Below, piece by piece: positions 11,176 to 22,402 of a stretch of 64,000 nucleotides of DNA. The stretch comes from Beverwykella pulmonaria (lineage: Eukaryota > Ascomycota > Dothideomycetes > Pleosporales > Melanommataceae): positions 1,767,785-1,831,784 of the forward strand of contig BCHH01000007.1 in assembly GCA_001599595.1 (NCBI GenBank), given 5' to 3'. Below the pieces are notes generated by a model that did not search any database, was not told the DNA's origin, and saw only the letters and a program-made list of their open reading frames with translations. Made by a program: the position numbers and the translations under genes. Within the stretch, counting starts at the first letter, position 1. Every line of letters starts with the position of its first letter.

Positions 11176-12056
11176 CTACCTCAGATAATGTATCACCAGC
11201 CAACAAAACAGAAAGAAAATAATAACGCCCGCCCAGAATATCCACTTATCCTGCTTGGCCCTCCGCTCCACCATCCGAATCGTATCCCCACTAATGCCCA
11301 ACGTATTCGCCACACTATATATCCTCCTCTGTGTCCCCTTCAACATCTCCCTCTGGTGTCCCAGATCCCCCAGCACTGCCCTCCCGCGATCCAGAAACTC
11401 ATCTAACTGATTGGAAGTCTGGTTGAAGAAGTTCTTCTCCCGGAATACGTGTGATTCCCGGCTGTAGTCTTCGTTTTGCGAGTTCGGGTTGCCGGTGGAG
11501 GAGTAGGGGTTAGGGCGGTAGGGCGCGTTGGGGTTAGGCGGTTGGGAGGGCGCGAAGGGCGAGGAAGAAGCGGCAGAGGGGAGAGAGTAGGGGTTTTCGG
11601 GCGTGGCGGCGTGGTGCGGGCGGCGGCCCAGGAGCTCGGTGCGGGCGGCTATTGTTTGCTGTATCCTGTCAGACTCCAACCTTACAAGTTTTCGACAGAG
11701 CGCGATTGCGCGCAAACGTACCAGGTCCTCATTCGCGCTTTTGATCGTCTTGAAGCTCGCCCTGTACTCGTCGAGCTCTGCTCTGAAGGTTTTTAGCCGC
11801 TCAAATGCTTTTTCTTGCTTTGTTTGGACGGGCTCTTGTTTGGCGAGCGCGGCGTAGTCGGTGATTGTGCGCGAGAAGGAGGTCAGGGATGCGTTGAGTT
11901 GGCCTTGGAGGGCTGGGGAGGGGGACGCGGAGTCGGCGAAGAGGTCGAGATCTTTCCGGATGGATGTGCTTTGCCGTAAGGCAGAGTTGAAGAGCGCGTT
12001 CTAGGTGGAGCGTTAATTGGAGGGGTGGAAGAGTGTGGAATACGGAAACAAACCAT
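11176..12056 (-). CDS. Bos1, Golgi/ER vesicle SNARE
   Basis: Bos1 is the Qb-SNARE that acts with Sed5, Bet1 and Sec22 in ER-to-Golgi fusion. The model is complement join 11176-11658, 11722-12000, 12054-12056 (254 aa; yeast Bos1 is about 244). The mature protein starts MNALFNSALRQS, very close to yeast MNALYNHAVKQ. A helical N-terminal domain follows, then the linker TELLGRRPHH, the SNARE helix (about residues 165-225) and a C-terminal membrane anchor (WIFWAGVIIFFLFCWLVIHY). The ATG stands alone in exon 1, followed by a 53-nt intron (GTTTGT...CCTAG) that is needed to join M to NALF. The second intron (11659-11721, GTACGT...ATACAG) is 63 nt and has no stop; retention would add 21 residues. The gene is divergent from the M28 peptidase. 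Confidence 0.92.
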
Positions 12057-12712
12057 GTTGGTTGCAGAGCAGACGGTGCAATTGTGATTTGGTGAGCGCT
12101 GAAGAAGGACGGTGTCGTAGTGCGGATGGTAGGCGGGAGAATGGGGAGAGGAGACGTGGTGGTATTTGCGTGGTAAATAGTGGTGGTAGCCTACGCGGCG
12201 CAAAGATTTTGGTCTGGACACTTTGCATCATCGCGGAGTCCGCGAGCTTGGTGAATTGCCAAGCTGCTCTAGCAGTTTTTGGATTAGGCCATAACCTTAA
12301 ATTCCCGCCGCCAACCTCACCGTCCCCGTCATCCCATCATCAACCGAGTCTCAAAACCAATCAATATGTACCGCGCAGAGAATCCGCGAGTGCCGTCGAA
12401 ATCGCGACACAAAAATAGTAGAATTCGCGACAACGTCAAGACTCCATCCACCTTCCTCATCTAGTAACTAGCTGCCGGTTATGATCAACAGTTTCAATGC
12501 TGATAACCTGGGACTCGCCGCTGCCGGGCCGCTGCCATGGAGAGCGCGATCGTAATACCAAATTGAAAAGAGGGGTCGCCAGGAACAATCTCTGAATCTA
12601 ACTTGTATCGGCAGCTCATATCACGTTCCTGGTAACTGCATCGGTTCCTTGTCCCCGTCATCAGGAGTCGGCTATTGTCAAGCATGCAACATATAAGAGC
12701 CCTTTTCCCATA
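12057..12712. promoter_or_regulatory. Shared upstream region of BOS1 (-) and M28 peptidase (+)
   Basis: This is a 656-bp head-to-head interval. A TATA-like ATATAAGA lies about 25 bp before the peptidase ATG. No gene is supported inside; the short frames on both strands are T/C- or G/A-rich shadows. Confidence 0.5.
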
Positions 12713-14262
12713 ATGGCATTGCCTCATGTCTTCCTCGCCATGCTTTTGCCAATACTCCCTCTAGGCCTGCTGCTAACAACAGCATGCGCTAACAATTTGC
12801 TGCTATCAAGAGAGCTGCCAGATCCAGTAGCGGCAAATGCGAGTAGCTACACCAACTGTGCGAACGCAGCATGGCCTCCGTCCGAAGTCGGCGTGGAGCT
12901 GGTGCCACAAGCCCCCGACAACGAGCTGAAAGAGATGCTGAACGCCATCGACGCAACGCGGATCGAAGCCATCATCGAGAAACTAGTGTCGTTCGGAACT
13001 CGACATACGCTTTCCGCACAAAATGACACCAAACGTGGTATTGGAGCGGCCAGAGATTGGATTGCCTCCGAGATGAGGAAGTATGCCGAGGAGTCTGAAG
13101 GCAGGATGACAGTGACGGTTCCGGGATATATTCAGGGGATAGCATCTCGGATCCCTTTTCCGACTAAGATATCGAATGTACTGGCAACAATCAAGGGATC
13201 CACAGACCCATCGAGGGTGTATGTCATTACGGGCCATTACGATAGTCGAGTGACAAATGTTCTGGACTACACTTCTGACGCGCCTGGAGCTAACGATGAT
13301 GCGAGTGGGACTGCGTGTATGTATTCTTTCGAATCTTTCGAATCTTTCTGAGCAACCGACAACGCCTGACATTAGTAGTGGTGATGGAACTTGCACGGAT
13401 ATTAGCAAAGAAGCAACCCAAGGCTACCATCATTCTGGGTGCCGTAGCCGGAGAAGAGCAGGATCTATACGGATCCGCATTCCTCGCCCAGACTCTGAAA
13501 AACTCAAGCACTAATGTCGAAGCCATGCTGAACAACGACATTGTCGGCTCGTCTACCGGAGATCGAGGACAAAGAGACCCCTTCACAATCCGAGCTTTCG
13601 CCCAGGGCCCGCCCTTAACGGAGTCGACGACAGACGCCGCACGCCGCTTACAAATCGGCGGCGAGAACGACTCTCCCGCAAGAGAACTAGCCCGATTCTC
13701 GAGCGAAGTCGCCGCAAATAACGCCACGGGGATGAACATCGCCATCATCTACCGCCTCGATCGCTTTCTTCGTGGAGGGGACCACTCGTCGTTCCTCCAA
13801 GCAGGCTACGCGGCCATCCGTTACACCGAACCCAACGAAAACTTCAACCACCAACACCAGAATGTCCGCATCGAGAATGGCACCCAATACGGCGATCTAA
13901 TCGAGTTCCTGGACTTCGAGTATACAGCCCGCGTTGGCAAAGTCAATCTCGCGACACTGTGGTCGTTGTCACAGGCCCCTGGACGGGTTCAAAATGTCAC
14001 GGTTGATACGACAACGCTTGGCAATGATTGTCAGCTTAGTTGGACTATGAGTTCAGATGTGGATTTGGCTGGGTATGAGGTCGTTTGGAGACCTACGACA
14101 GCATCGCTCTGGACGCATGTAGTGAGTGTGGGGATGGTGAGTACTGCCAAGCTGCCGTTGAGTAAGGATAATGTTATTTTTGGTGTGAGGGCGGTGGGAA
14201 AGAATGGTTATAAGTCCCCGGCTACCTACCCCTTCCCTGCGTTAACAATTGGAGGTGCCTAG
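12713..14262 (+). CDS. Secreted M28 zinc aminopeptidase
   Basis: The exons are 12713-13316 and 13379-14262 (495 aa). The 62-nt intron has GTATGT, CCTGAC and TAG and joins the frame as GTALVMELARIL. The protein has a hydrophobic signal peptide (about 1-25, ending ACA). A pro/N-domain is followed by the co-catalytic di-zinc M28 catalytic domain. All ligands are visible: His in GHYDSR, bridging Asp in GANDDASG, the Glu pair in AGEEQ, Asp in NNDIVG and His in NFNHQHQN. A C-terminal fibronectin-III-like segment (about 405-495) follows, with the strands VDLAGYEVVWRPT and VIFGVRAVGKNG. The enzyme probably removes N-terminal residues from peptides outside the cell. Several N-glycosylation sequons fit secretion. 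Confidence 0.93.
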
Positions 14263-15170
14263 ATAGATTGGAGCGTGCAGTCACGACGAGAAATGTATTC
14301 ATTGTTTTATGTCCATAAGTGATCAATATATATTAGGTGAAGATGTTTGGCGCCAACATCAATTTTCTGCCTGTTCAACAACCTGTCAGCACCCACGATT
14401 GGAGCAATCTGTTCCCAGCCTCCGGTCGCTGACACGCATCTTTTAGAAGGCCGAGAAAAATTTACGGTATCACAGCATGTATGATCCTTCACTTCAAAGG
14501 ATTTTGGAGGCAATGATTTTCGCCCCAGGGAAATCCAAGTTACACGTTAAATTGTATTTTGAATCGTGTGCGGTTTTCTGCTCACCCTCACGCATTCTTA
14601 CTAGATAAATATATTGAAGCCCACAAAGCAAACGATGATGTTCCGCCTTGTGATATCAACGCAGCTACACCATTCCCAATCCAGCCTAACCTCAAATTCA
14701 GCCCTCCAACTCAAACTCAACGACACCCAAGACACACACCTACACACGCACATCGCAACAAGCTCACCGCTGCGTTCCGAAAATCCCTCCAGCAGTGCCC
14801 GGTAATAGATCGCTGGGGGCCTAAGAAGGTGTAGCGGATTCGCCCTGTGACTCGCACAAAAATAACCTCAATAGCTAATTGGCGCAGTGTTTCATGGATT
14901 AGGCGGTCACCTTTTCGGACTGTCTGACCAGCGGGGTAAGTCTAAGGCGAAATATTCCTATGTAGATGTCGTATCATGTGAAGATGACGAGGAAAGAGAA
15001 GTATTTAATGAGCGTGAGTTCGCTGTTTGCAGGTTTTGGCTTCGGTTCCCCTGGACAAAAACTTGATCTATCTACCACGTCCTGTTTATCTCAGTATACT
15101 TCGCAACGCTCCTTTCACTCGGTCTATTTTGTACTACATCTCTCATATCAATACGCATAACGGCATAACC
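14263..15170. other. Intergenic stretch
   Basis: Frames at 14559-14834 and 14614-14805 are short, histidine/proline-biased and overlap each other. I do not support them as genes. The last part is the presumed promoter of the small gene at 15171. Confidence 0.4.
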
Positions 15171-15482
15171 ATGGCGGCCACTACCACTCCCACCGCTATA
15201 TCCGCCTCCTCTTCCACAGCGCTTCCTATGAGCATGACGCCCCTCCCCTCAAACGACACCGCCTCAACGAAACCCACAACCACCACAGTCACATACTCGA
15301 ACGGAAAGGACACTGCCTCCGTCCAATCCACCTCAACCCTCTCATCGATAAAATCCTTCGCCAAGTCCATGCTCTCGCCGAGCTACTTGCCTTCGCGGCC
15401 CAAACCGATTACAGAGACGCCGCAGCAGAAGGTAGATCGTGAGCTTGTGAGATCTGAGGCGAGCATGGCGTATTACGCATAA
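15171..15482 (+). CDS. Small Ser/Thr-rich hypothetical protein
   Basis: This open frame of 103 codons has an ATG in good context (aaccATGGC). The first ~65 residues are Ser/Thr/Ala-rich and probably disordered. The C-terminal ~45 residues are more structured in composition, with the phrases IKSFAKSMLSPSYLP and PQQKVDRELVRSEASM, which look like a conserved short motif with a charged helix. There is no signal peptide and no membrane segment. I do not recognise a family. The in-frame 5' extension (from 15027) uses no ATG context and is ignored. Confidence 0.55.
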   Translation: MAATTTPTAISASSSTALPMSMTPLPSNDTASTKPTTTTVTYSNGKDTASVQSTSTLSSIKSFAKSMLSPSYLPSRPKPITETPQQKVDRELVRSEASMAYYA

Positions 15483-16205
15483 AATAGTTGCTTTAATGCT
15501 AAGTACCTACTATTATACACAAATGTTTTTTCCGATGTGTGATCCATGCGTGTAAATTTGGTGCTGGCGCATACAGTAGTGCTTTACGGAGATGAATTGA
15601 TCCATTTGACCTTGCACTCGAATCGAGAAGGTAAGATCTCTTTGTCTCTCTCTTCTTCTGCTAGTGCATATAGATTGTGTGCTCACTGTGCGCGTATACA
15701 AGTACAGTTCTAAAGCCCTCTTCTGTATAGGTATAACGTGGGCTGATGTATACAATAGTGTAACGTTCATGTTCTCTTACCCTTTTCGCCTTACTCTAGG
15801 AACTTGTAGGTGGGAAAGACCAACACCTCCGCCAACTGTTTTGTGTAGTCTATCCTTAATGCTACGTTCACCCGCTCTTCTCCGCGCACGCTCCTCAGAA
15901 GCATTCACTTAGAGCTTAACCTGGCTTTGGCATATACATCAACGTATCGTATTACTCCTCAGAGTAAAATTCCCTCTAGCAGATAGAGAACCCCGCTGCA
16001 GTATTCTTTGCCTCACCCGTCCTCTTCCTAGATTCCGATACACCGCCCAAAGGATCCCTCTTCACCGCCCTCTCACAGCCCGTTTGCACCTCGTCGTTGC
16101 GCCAAGCCCTCCTTAGCCCACATATAAAACCCATCACTTCGTTCTCTTGTCGCCCACCACCTCGATTTCGTTCTACTCAGAATCACCACCCGTCCTGTTG
16201 TAGAG
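15483..16205. other. Intergenic stretch
   Basis: 3' flank of the small gene and 5' region of the Myb-like gene. A CT-rich tract (about 15990-16200) precedes the ATG, as is common in fungal promoters. No gene is supported. Confidence 0.4.
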
Positions 16206-17104
16206 ATGAGTCCTAGTCTGTCTACTGCGTGTTCCGACGTCGATACCGAGGGCTCTGTGGTGAGTGAGAGCGGCCTTGAGATTCCCCTGGCCTCCAAGGA
16301 GAAAGGCAAGTGTGATAACCTGCTACCTGTTCTGTCCCTCAACCTAAACACAGAACAGAGAACAATACATCCCAGCCCCCCGAGTTCCCCCTCTTCGAGC
16401 CCATATCTACCTCGCGCTCCCTCAGCCCCGCAGGGCTCTCACCAGCCTCCCTAGTCGTAGAAGACACGAAGCCGGTCACCAGCGACGGCCTCTCGCGCGC
16501 CCGCGTTCTCAAATCGCAGCTCTCAAAATCTCTTACTTCTTTCAAGCCCATCAAGAAGCGCGTAGAAGATGACCCGGAAAACCAGCTGATCAAAACCCTG
16601 CGTCAGCACCACGCCATGGAATGGACAGCCATAGCCAACTATCTCAACGAAGAGCGGCTGAAACGCGGCGAGCCCCCGACCATGACGCAACCCTCGGTAT
16701 ACTCGCGCTTCGTGCGCAATGCTCCGCGTATCGCTGCCTCGAATGGCGAGGTCGGCTTCGATCCAAAGGACTACATGTACCTGCGGCACCCGCACTACCA
16801 CCCTAACTCTTCCTCTGGCGCTGGCGCCGCTGCATTCGCCGGTGGAAGTGGGACTGGCGTGAGCGCGAGCCGCAAGCGCGGCCGCGGCGACATGGAGAAA
16901 GAACTCCAGGGTAACATGCGCAAGAAGAGCGTCCTCGCCGAAGAGTGCGCCGAGCTCGAGACTAAGGAGAAGACGGAGTTGCTCGTCGATGCGGTAGCGA
17001 CGATTCAGCGGAACTTCTGGACGTTCGTTGCCGACGAGATGGAGAGGACAACTGGCAAGCTGTATGATCCCAAGGTGTTGAGTGGGAGATTCGGCGCTAT
17101 TTAG
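16206..17104 (+). CDS. Myb/SANT-like helix-turn-helix fungal protein
   Basis: The likely exons are 16206-16309 and 16354-17104 (284 aa); the 44-nt intron is the only frame-closing choice I found with a normal acceptor (AACACAG). A disordered N-terminus precedes a basic stretch (about 100-115, FKPIKKRVEDD). The SANT/Myb-like region at about 115-165 (NQLIKTLRQHHAMEWTAIA, then a second helix and PSVYSRFVRNAPRIA) has tryptophan spacing typical of DNA-binding helix-turn-helix folds. A glycine/alanine-rich linker, a KRGRGD patch resembling a nuclear signal and a C-terminal helical region (about 220-284) follow. It is probably a nuclear DNA-binding protein; targets are unknown. Exon 1 is less certain than exon 2. 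Confidence 0.7.
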
Positions 17105-17152
17105 GTAAGTGGGGGAGCATTGTAGAGGAGAGCTAATACTAATTATCTCCAG
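17105..17152 (+). other. Probable 3'-UTR intron abutting the stop codon
   Basis: The stop TAG (17102-17104) is followed directly by GTAAGT, then GCTAATAC (branch-like) and CTCCAG, a 48-nt intron signature. Splicing would leave the coding sequence unchanged. Confidence 0.5.
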
Positions 17153-17704
17153 GCGCAGAAGTATCGACTCTTGCAGGGTCCAGGGACCTTTCACTTGGAA
17201 CTTTAAATCTGACGGTGTTCTTTGCTTAATTTTCATGCACGATACCTGTCATCCCCATCACCACCATCACACTTTGCATGCATTTCTGAGCTCTGGCCTG
17301 GCTTGCTTCTCTCTGGAGTTTAGGTGAATAGAAATAGAGTTTGACGTTTGTACGATAAAAGTTTGCAATGTGGATGAGGATTGCGGGGCTCGGGTTCCTA
17401 ACATTGATTGGCGATCTGCTTGCTCTCCTGAGATACGAATTCCTGGGTCGGGTTGCCGAATGAATACCTCATGATACTGCTTTGCTGCTTTGCTGTGTAG
17501 AATGATCGAAATGACATACTACCTACTATGATTCACTCCGTCTACAAGGACACCGTGTTCACAGTGCATAGTCACTTACACCGTATAGAACAATGCGTTG
17601 TATTTCAACCCCGATCATCTTTCCCTCCTTCTGCACTTGTTCACCCAGCACTTCCGCCTGACAGCTGACAAGTTAAATGCTCTGCTTGCTGCGTCCACTA
17701 TCGG
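17153..17704. other. Intergenic, convergent 3' flanks
   Basis: This lies between the Myb-like gene (+) and the FAD oxidase (-). A short CATCACC run sits near 17250. No gene is supported. Confidence 0.4.
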
Positions 17705-20128
17705 TTATGATTTCACCCGACATAACCTCCCATCCTGCATAACCATACCCCCCTCGACGTCCTCTTCATCGCTCCTAATCTCCCACTCATCATGTCCCAC
17801 AGCCCCAATCGCCCAAAATACGCCCCATGGGTCATGTTCTTTCTTTATCGCCAACAGTCTTTGGTAATTATGTCCGAAGAACGCAGCTTTCCAATCCGGA
17901 TCCTGCGCATCGCCTTCGTTAATGTACGACCCGGAGCCGGGCGTTACATCACGCCACTACCAATTGTTAACACTTTCAATCACAGACAAGCAATTAGAAG
18001 GATTGGGGCACCATCCGTACGAGCAAATCAACGCACCTTCTGCATAAAACCTTGCAACCTCTCATGTCGTTCCCCCCAACTCCTCCTCGTCCCCACCCTA
18101 TCTACCCCATCCCAGTGCAATCCCCCCTCAAACCCCTGTGCATGCAAAATCGCATCTCGAAACGCCGGATTCACCGCGTTATCCGGATACCCTGCGACTT
18201 TCAAAGTAGGACTGTGATTTATGCCATGGAAGGTGTACCCGCCTTCTTCAACTAGTGAACGGATAGCTGAGGTCATGAGCGAGAGGGAAGCGGAGGATGT
18301 GTGCAGCGAGCGCGGGAAGAAACGAGATGCTATGAGGGTTTGGGAGACGAGGTCGCCGATGGCTCGAGATGTGAGGGAAGAGGAGGAGGAGGAGGAGGAG
18401 GAGGAGGAGAGAAAAGCAGTAGAGCGGGAGAATATTTCGTCTTGGGGAATGGCATTGGTGAAGAGTTGGATAGGCGGGAGCGGGACGGGGATTCCTAAGG
18501 TAGTAAGGTTTACTAACAGAGGCCGAATGAAAGACTGTAACTCCTGCCTAGTGCGATTCAGTAAAGTTATAGAAGTCGTAAACGTCAGTCCTGTTGCGTT
18601 TCCGGAGGTGGTGTGCCGGATGAAATTGTACCTGCACATCTTCATCTTAGCCAACTCTCCTTTCTATGCGGAAGAAGTTCAGTCCCGAATATGAAAAGGG
18701 GTTACATGCCCTATGCCACCCGCATCACAGATCGCCACGCAGAACCTGAAGTACTCCTTCATACCTGCCCAGAACGTTTCTACTGACAGACCGGTACTAT
18801 TCGAGCCTTGCGGTGGCAGAGTCGAAAATGTGATACCGCTTGATATGACGGGGGTTTGCGGGAATGCTTTTGCCACTATCGAAGTAATGACCCCGAACGT
18901 TCCTATCAATCATTCAGAAAGTTTCTCATCGGACTCCCTCCTCCAAATCACCGAAACCTCGTGGCCAACAGAGAGAAGAAAAGTAGAATAAAAAAAAAGT
19001 ACACATACCTCCCCCGCCTCCTCTAAACGCCCAAAACAAGTCCCTCCCCTCTCTACCACCAAGTTCAACAAACTCCCCACTCGCTAATACAGCGTTAATC
19101 GACAGTACATTGTCCGCTAAGAGCCCATAGTAGCTTGTGAGACTACTGTGACCACCTCCTTGCATATACCCTCCTGCTAATCCAACAGTAACGCCTCCTG
19201 CGACAAACATGGTGAAATTGTGCTCGGCCATTGCGGCGTAGCCGTCGGAAGAGCGGATCCCAGCGCCGAGAGCGACAGCACGGCCGGTATAAGATGATGA
19301 GGGGGAGAGGGAGGAGTAGGAAGGGTAGTAGGTGAGCGATTTGAGGGAGTATGTCCAAAGGGATAGGGAATGCCCGCCGATGGATTTGCCGTTGAAGTCG
19401 TGGCCGGACGTCCTGTCAACGCTTCTTATTACCAAGTGCCTCCTTCATACCCACAACCCCCAGACCAATATTGGAAGCGAAATTAGGAAGCAGATGGGGA
19501 TACGTACTTTACAACGAGGCGTATATTCATGTTGCGTGCGAAGTTGACAGTGAGCTGAACATGTCTCACCGTCATCGCTTTTACCACGTAGACAGGGTAT
19601 CCGCCTTGCACACATGTTGAGTTTGGATTTGTGGTAGGCACGCATGTGTTTCCTGAGGCCCATTGTGACATTATTGATGTTGGGTCGTTGGAACTGTGAG
19701 TTTTAGCTTGCATCCATCCCTGCTATTTCCTTCTACCTCCAACCCTGAAAAGCACAGAACCTTAGGGAAACGGTTACGAAGATCAGATCAACTCACTGTA
19801 GATTGGTGTTTCCCCACGCTCTCGTAATCTCCCCACATCTCGTATTATTATACTCTTCCCCAAAGTAGCACACTGAGGCTAGCGGGCGCGGTTTCAGTAA
19901 CACGCCGCCAAGTGTGCTGTTAAAGCGGGCCCACTCTTCTTCTGTGGGCCATTTGGCGCCGTCCGGGATGACTTTACATTCTGTTTGAGGTGGTGGAGGG
20001 AACTGGTCCGCGAAGCGGATAGCTGGGTAGTCGGTACTCTCAGAGGGGTCGAGGCGCTCGTCTTCCCAAGGAAAGTTGATGGCAAGGATAGTGGAGGGAA
20101 TTTGGAGGAGGAGGAGCAGGAAGAACAT
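17705..20128 (-). CDS. Secreted FAD-linked oxidase (FAD_binding_4 + BBE)
   Basis: The six exons, complement join 17705-17956, 18037-18663, 18706-18902, 19009-19412, 19508-19693 and 19797-20128, give 665 aa with exact frame closure. The start is ATG at 20128, ahead of a signal peptide (MFFLLLLLQIPSTILA). The PCMH-type FAD domain shows KTSGHDFNGKS, whose His is the expected 8-alpha-histidyl FAD attachment site. It also shows YMQGGGHSSL and LFWAFRGGGGGTFGV. The second covalent Cys seen in berberine-bridge enzymes is absent, so a single FAD bond is inferred. The C-terminus carries the BBE motif (NYQRLLAIKKEHDPWGVFW). It oxidises an unknown substrate with O2 outside the cell. An 11-Ser tract lies in exon 5. 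One intron is only 42 nt. Confidence 0.93.
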
Positions 20129-21541
20129 CTCAGGTAATTTAAAGATACAACTGAGAAAGGAAATTAAGACTAGGAAACGCGAAGGGAAAGAGAAGGGAAA
20201 GATGAAAAGCAAAGAACGAAGACTGAAAGAAAATCATCAAATACGAAATTTCAAATACCATCACACCGATCTACAATTGTCCACACCCACTCATGCACGA
20301 TCTAAAAGGCAATGTGCTACAATTCCACTGCATTGCATGTTGTGCTTTGACCGACAACCCGGGAACGCAATCTATATCCCAACTGCCGATGTTGAAGTGT
20401 GGTTGCGAAACTCGTGTATGCTGCCCAGATGGTAGAATTCTGGTAAAAGGGTCAGTACCCCGCTGTTCACACAAACGTGCAGCACCCTTGTCGTGTTCGT
20501 GTTCGGGAAGGCTGTAGTAGTGTGTGAGAAGATAGAAGCGCAATTATATCTTGGCAGCGGGGAAGGAGAGTGTGACTTGAGGAGCTTAGAGGAACGGGCT
20601 GCGTATTATTCCGCGACTGCCGCAGTCCACTTCGAGGAAGTGTTCACTGCAGGCGCTTGCGCTGATTGCTAAGCGTCTGTCGGCTGCGCAGTTCTTCCGT
20701 GCTCTGGTATGTAAACCAGTCGATACTGTACTGTACCGGTACTGTACCGGTCCTTATGTCATGTTTCGAAACTTCCATTTTGTCCTCACGAACTGATCTC
20801 CATCATCCTCGTCGCCACCATCGCGCCTTAACTGTCCCCCTTGACGTTTTAGCTACTTCTTCCTTGCCATCCTCTCCTCAACACCTCCACTGTGCTTCTC
20901 CATTTTTGGTTGTGCCCCGATCCATCCAAGTTCTCATTCCTGTACCGAAGGCCTAGTGAAGGAGCAAAACTGCGTCGAAGTCTTGACCGAGTCCCTAGAA
21001 GCCTGTCATAGCACTCTTGACGTTACAAAGGGGTTCAAGGCTTAGGTGGAAACTGCCTGGAGTACATGCTTGATATTTCTACAACTGTGCACGATGGTAG
21101 TCCACCCTGGAGCGATCACATTGTGAAATTTCCACCTCCTAAGACAGTAAAACCACGGGATATACGGCTTGCTTTGAATGTTGGTCAGGAGGGCCGTCAG
21201 CTCATTTATAAGACGGCCTTGAAGGCTAACAGTCCCGGGCAGTGGAACTGGAACAACATGCCGGACTTTAAGGAGAAATTAGTCAACTAGCGTTGCAATA
21301 ATAATCTCAAAAACGGTGGGCTTTACCCTGCTGTTCTTCGCAAGCACTAGATTTAGAATTATATGGGACATGTATATTGTTAAATCCGTTTAGAAATCTT
21401 ACCAGGGTTGTAATTTTTGCAAATTTGAATGCTGTGCCACATCTGTTGGCGCGAAGAGGAGGGCGTGGCCTTTAGGTTGCGCATCTGCCGTGTCACAGTT
21501 TAACACACTACACAGCTATAGAATATATTGAAAAATAAATT
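20129..21541. other. Mostly intergenic, with one doubtful short frame
   Basis: This contains the promoter region of the FAD oxidase. An open frame of 74 codons at 21066-21290 (+) contains LALNVGQEGRQLIYKTAL and could be a remnant or a 5' exon related to the gene at 21542, but no splice path is convincing. A direct repeat of TACTGTACCGG lies at about 20731-20752. Confidence 0.35.
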
Positions 21542-22348
21542 ATGGTTCAGTTTGGTAGATACGGTACCTGTATCATGGCCGCGATGAATTCGACCCAACA
21601 TCCTAATCGTCGGCTTCTTATAGACTACCAAGCTGTTCATCAAATCTGGGCTTACCCTGCCGCACGGGATCCTGACACAAGTGTTTATCTACAAACACGT
21701 ATCCCAGCATTGGTTACGTATGTTCTAGGGCTGAACTGGAATGCTACACTCAAGCCCGATAAAACGTTGGAATTGCCCGAAGGAAATTGGACTGATGTTG
21801 AGGAGGTAGCATTGGCCTTGCGAATGCTGCGTGCAGGAGGAGCTGTGATTGATCTCAGCGATGCTCGGGGCGACCAAATAGAAGACCTCATAGATGTTGT
21901 AACGTGGGCTGAATGGTACGTATTCTCTAGTATGTCTTTGAACTAGATGGTCTAAGAGAGCGGTGCCCGAATTCCTCTTCACCTTTTGTCTAAAAGACCA
22001 TACTAACTTCAGCTCTCTAACACTAGGTATGAGGCAAACAAACGACAGAAATATATGTTCGGCTGGCCGGAGCAAGGCGGTGTTTGGGTGCTGGATCTCC
22101 CGGAGTGGAAGGATGAGGTAGACATTTTTGATGTAATTGAATGGCTACCAGAGGAGATTAAATGGGTAACTCGTGGTTATTTGGGGATTTTAGACTTCAG
22201 GCCACTAGAACACATTAGGGAGATGGAAGAGCTCTGCACAGTGTTGAAAAACTTGGGGGCAAAGTACTACAAAAATGTGACCGACAGCGAAGAAGTGCGG
22301 GAATTCAGTCTGCTTGATAAAGAATCAGTCTTTCATAGAAGAGAGTAG
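21542..22348 (+). CDS. Hypothetical protein, two exons
   Basis: Exons 21542-21915 and 22027-22348 join through GTACGT...CACTAG (111 nt) to give 231 aa, with frame closure across EW-YEANKRQ. The protein is soluble, acidic and rich in Trp (for example FGWPEQGGVWVLDLPEWKD and VIEWLPEEIKWV), with no signal peptide or membrane span. I do not recognise a family. Coding is supported by frame continuity over the intron and protein-like composition on both sides. A missing 5' exon is possible because the region upstream is open in places. Confidence 0.6.
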
Positions 22349-22402
22349 GACTCAATGAGGTCAAATGCATCCAGAACCGCATGCTTTACTCAAATAATCT
22401 CT

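Noticed and set aside
16523..17236. Minus-strand frame of 237 codons opposite the Myb-like gene
   Set aside because: Antisense to the better-supported coding exon and without recognisable motifs.
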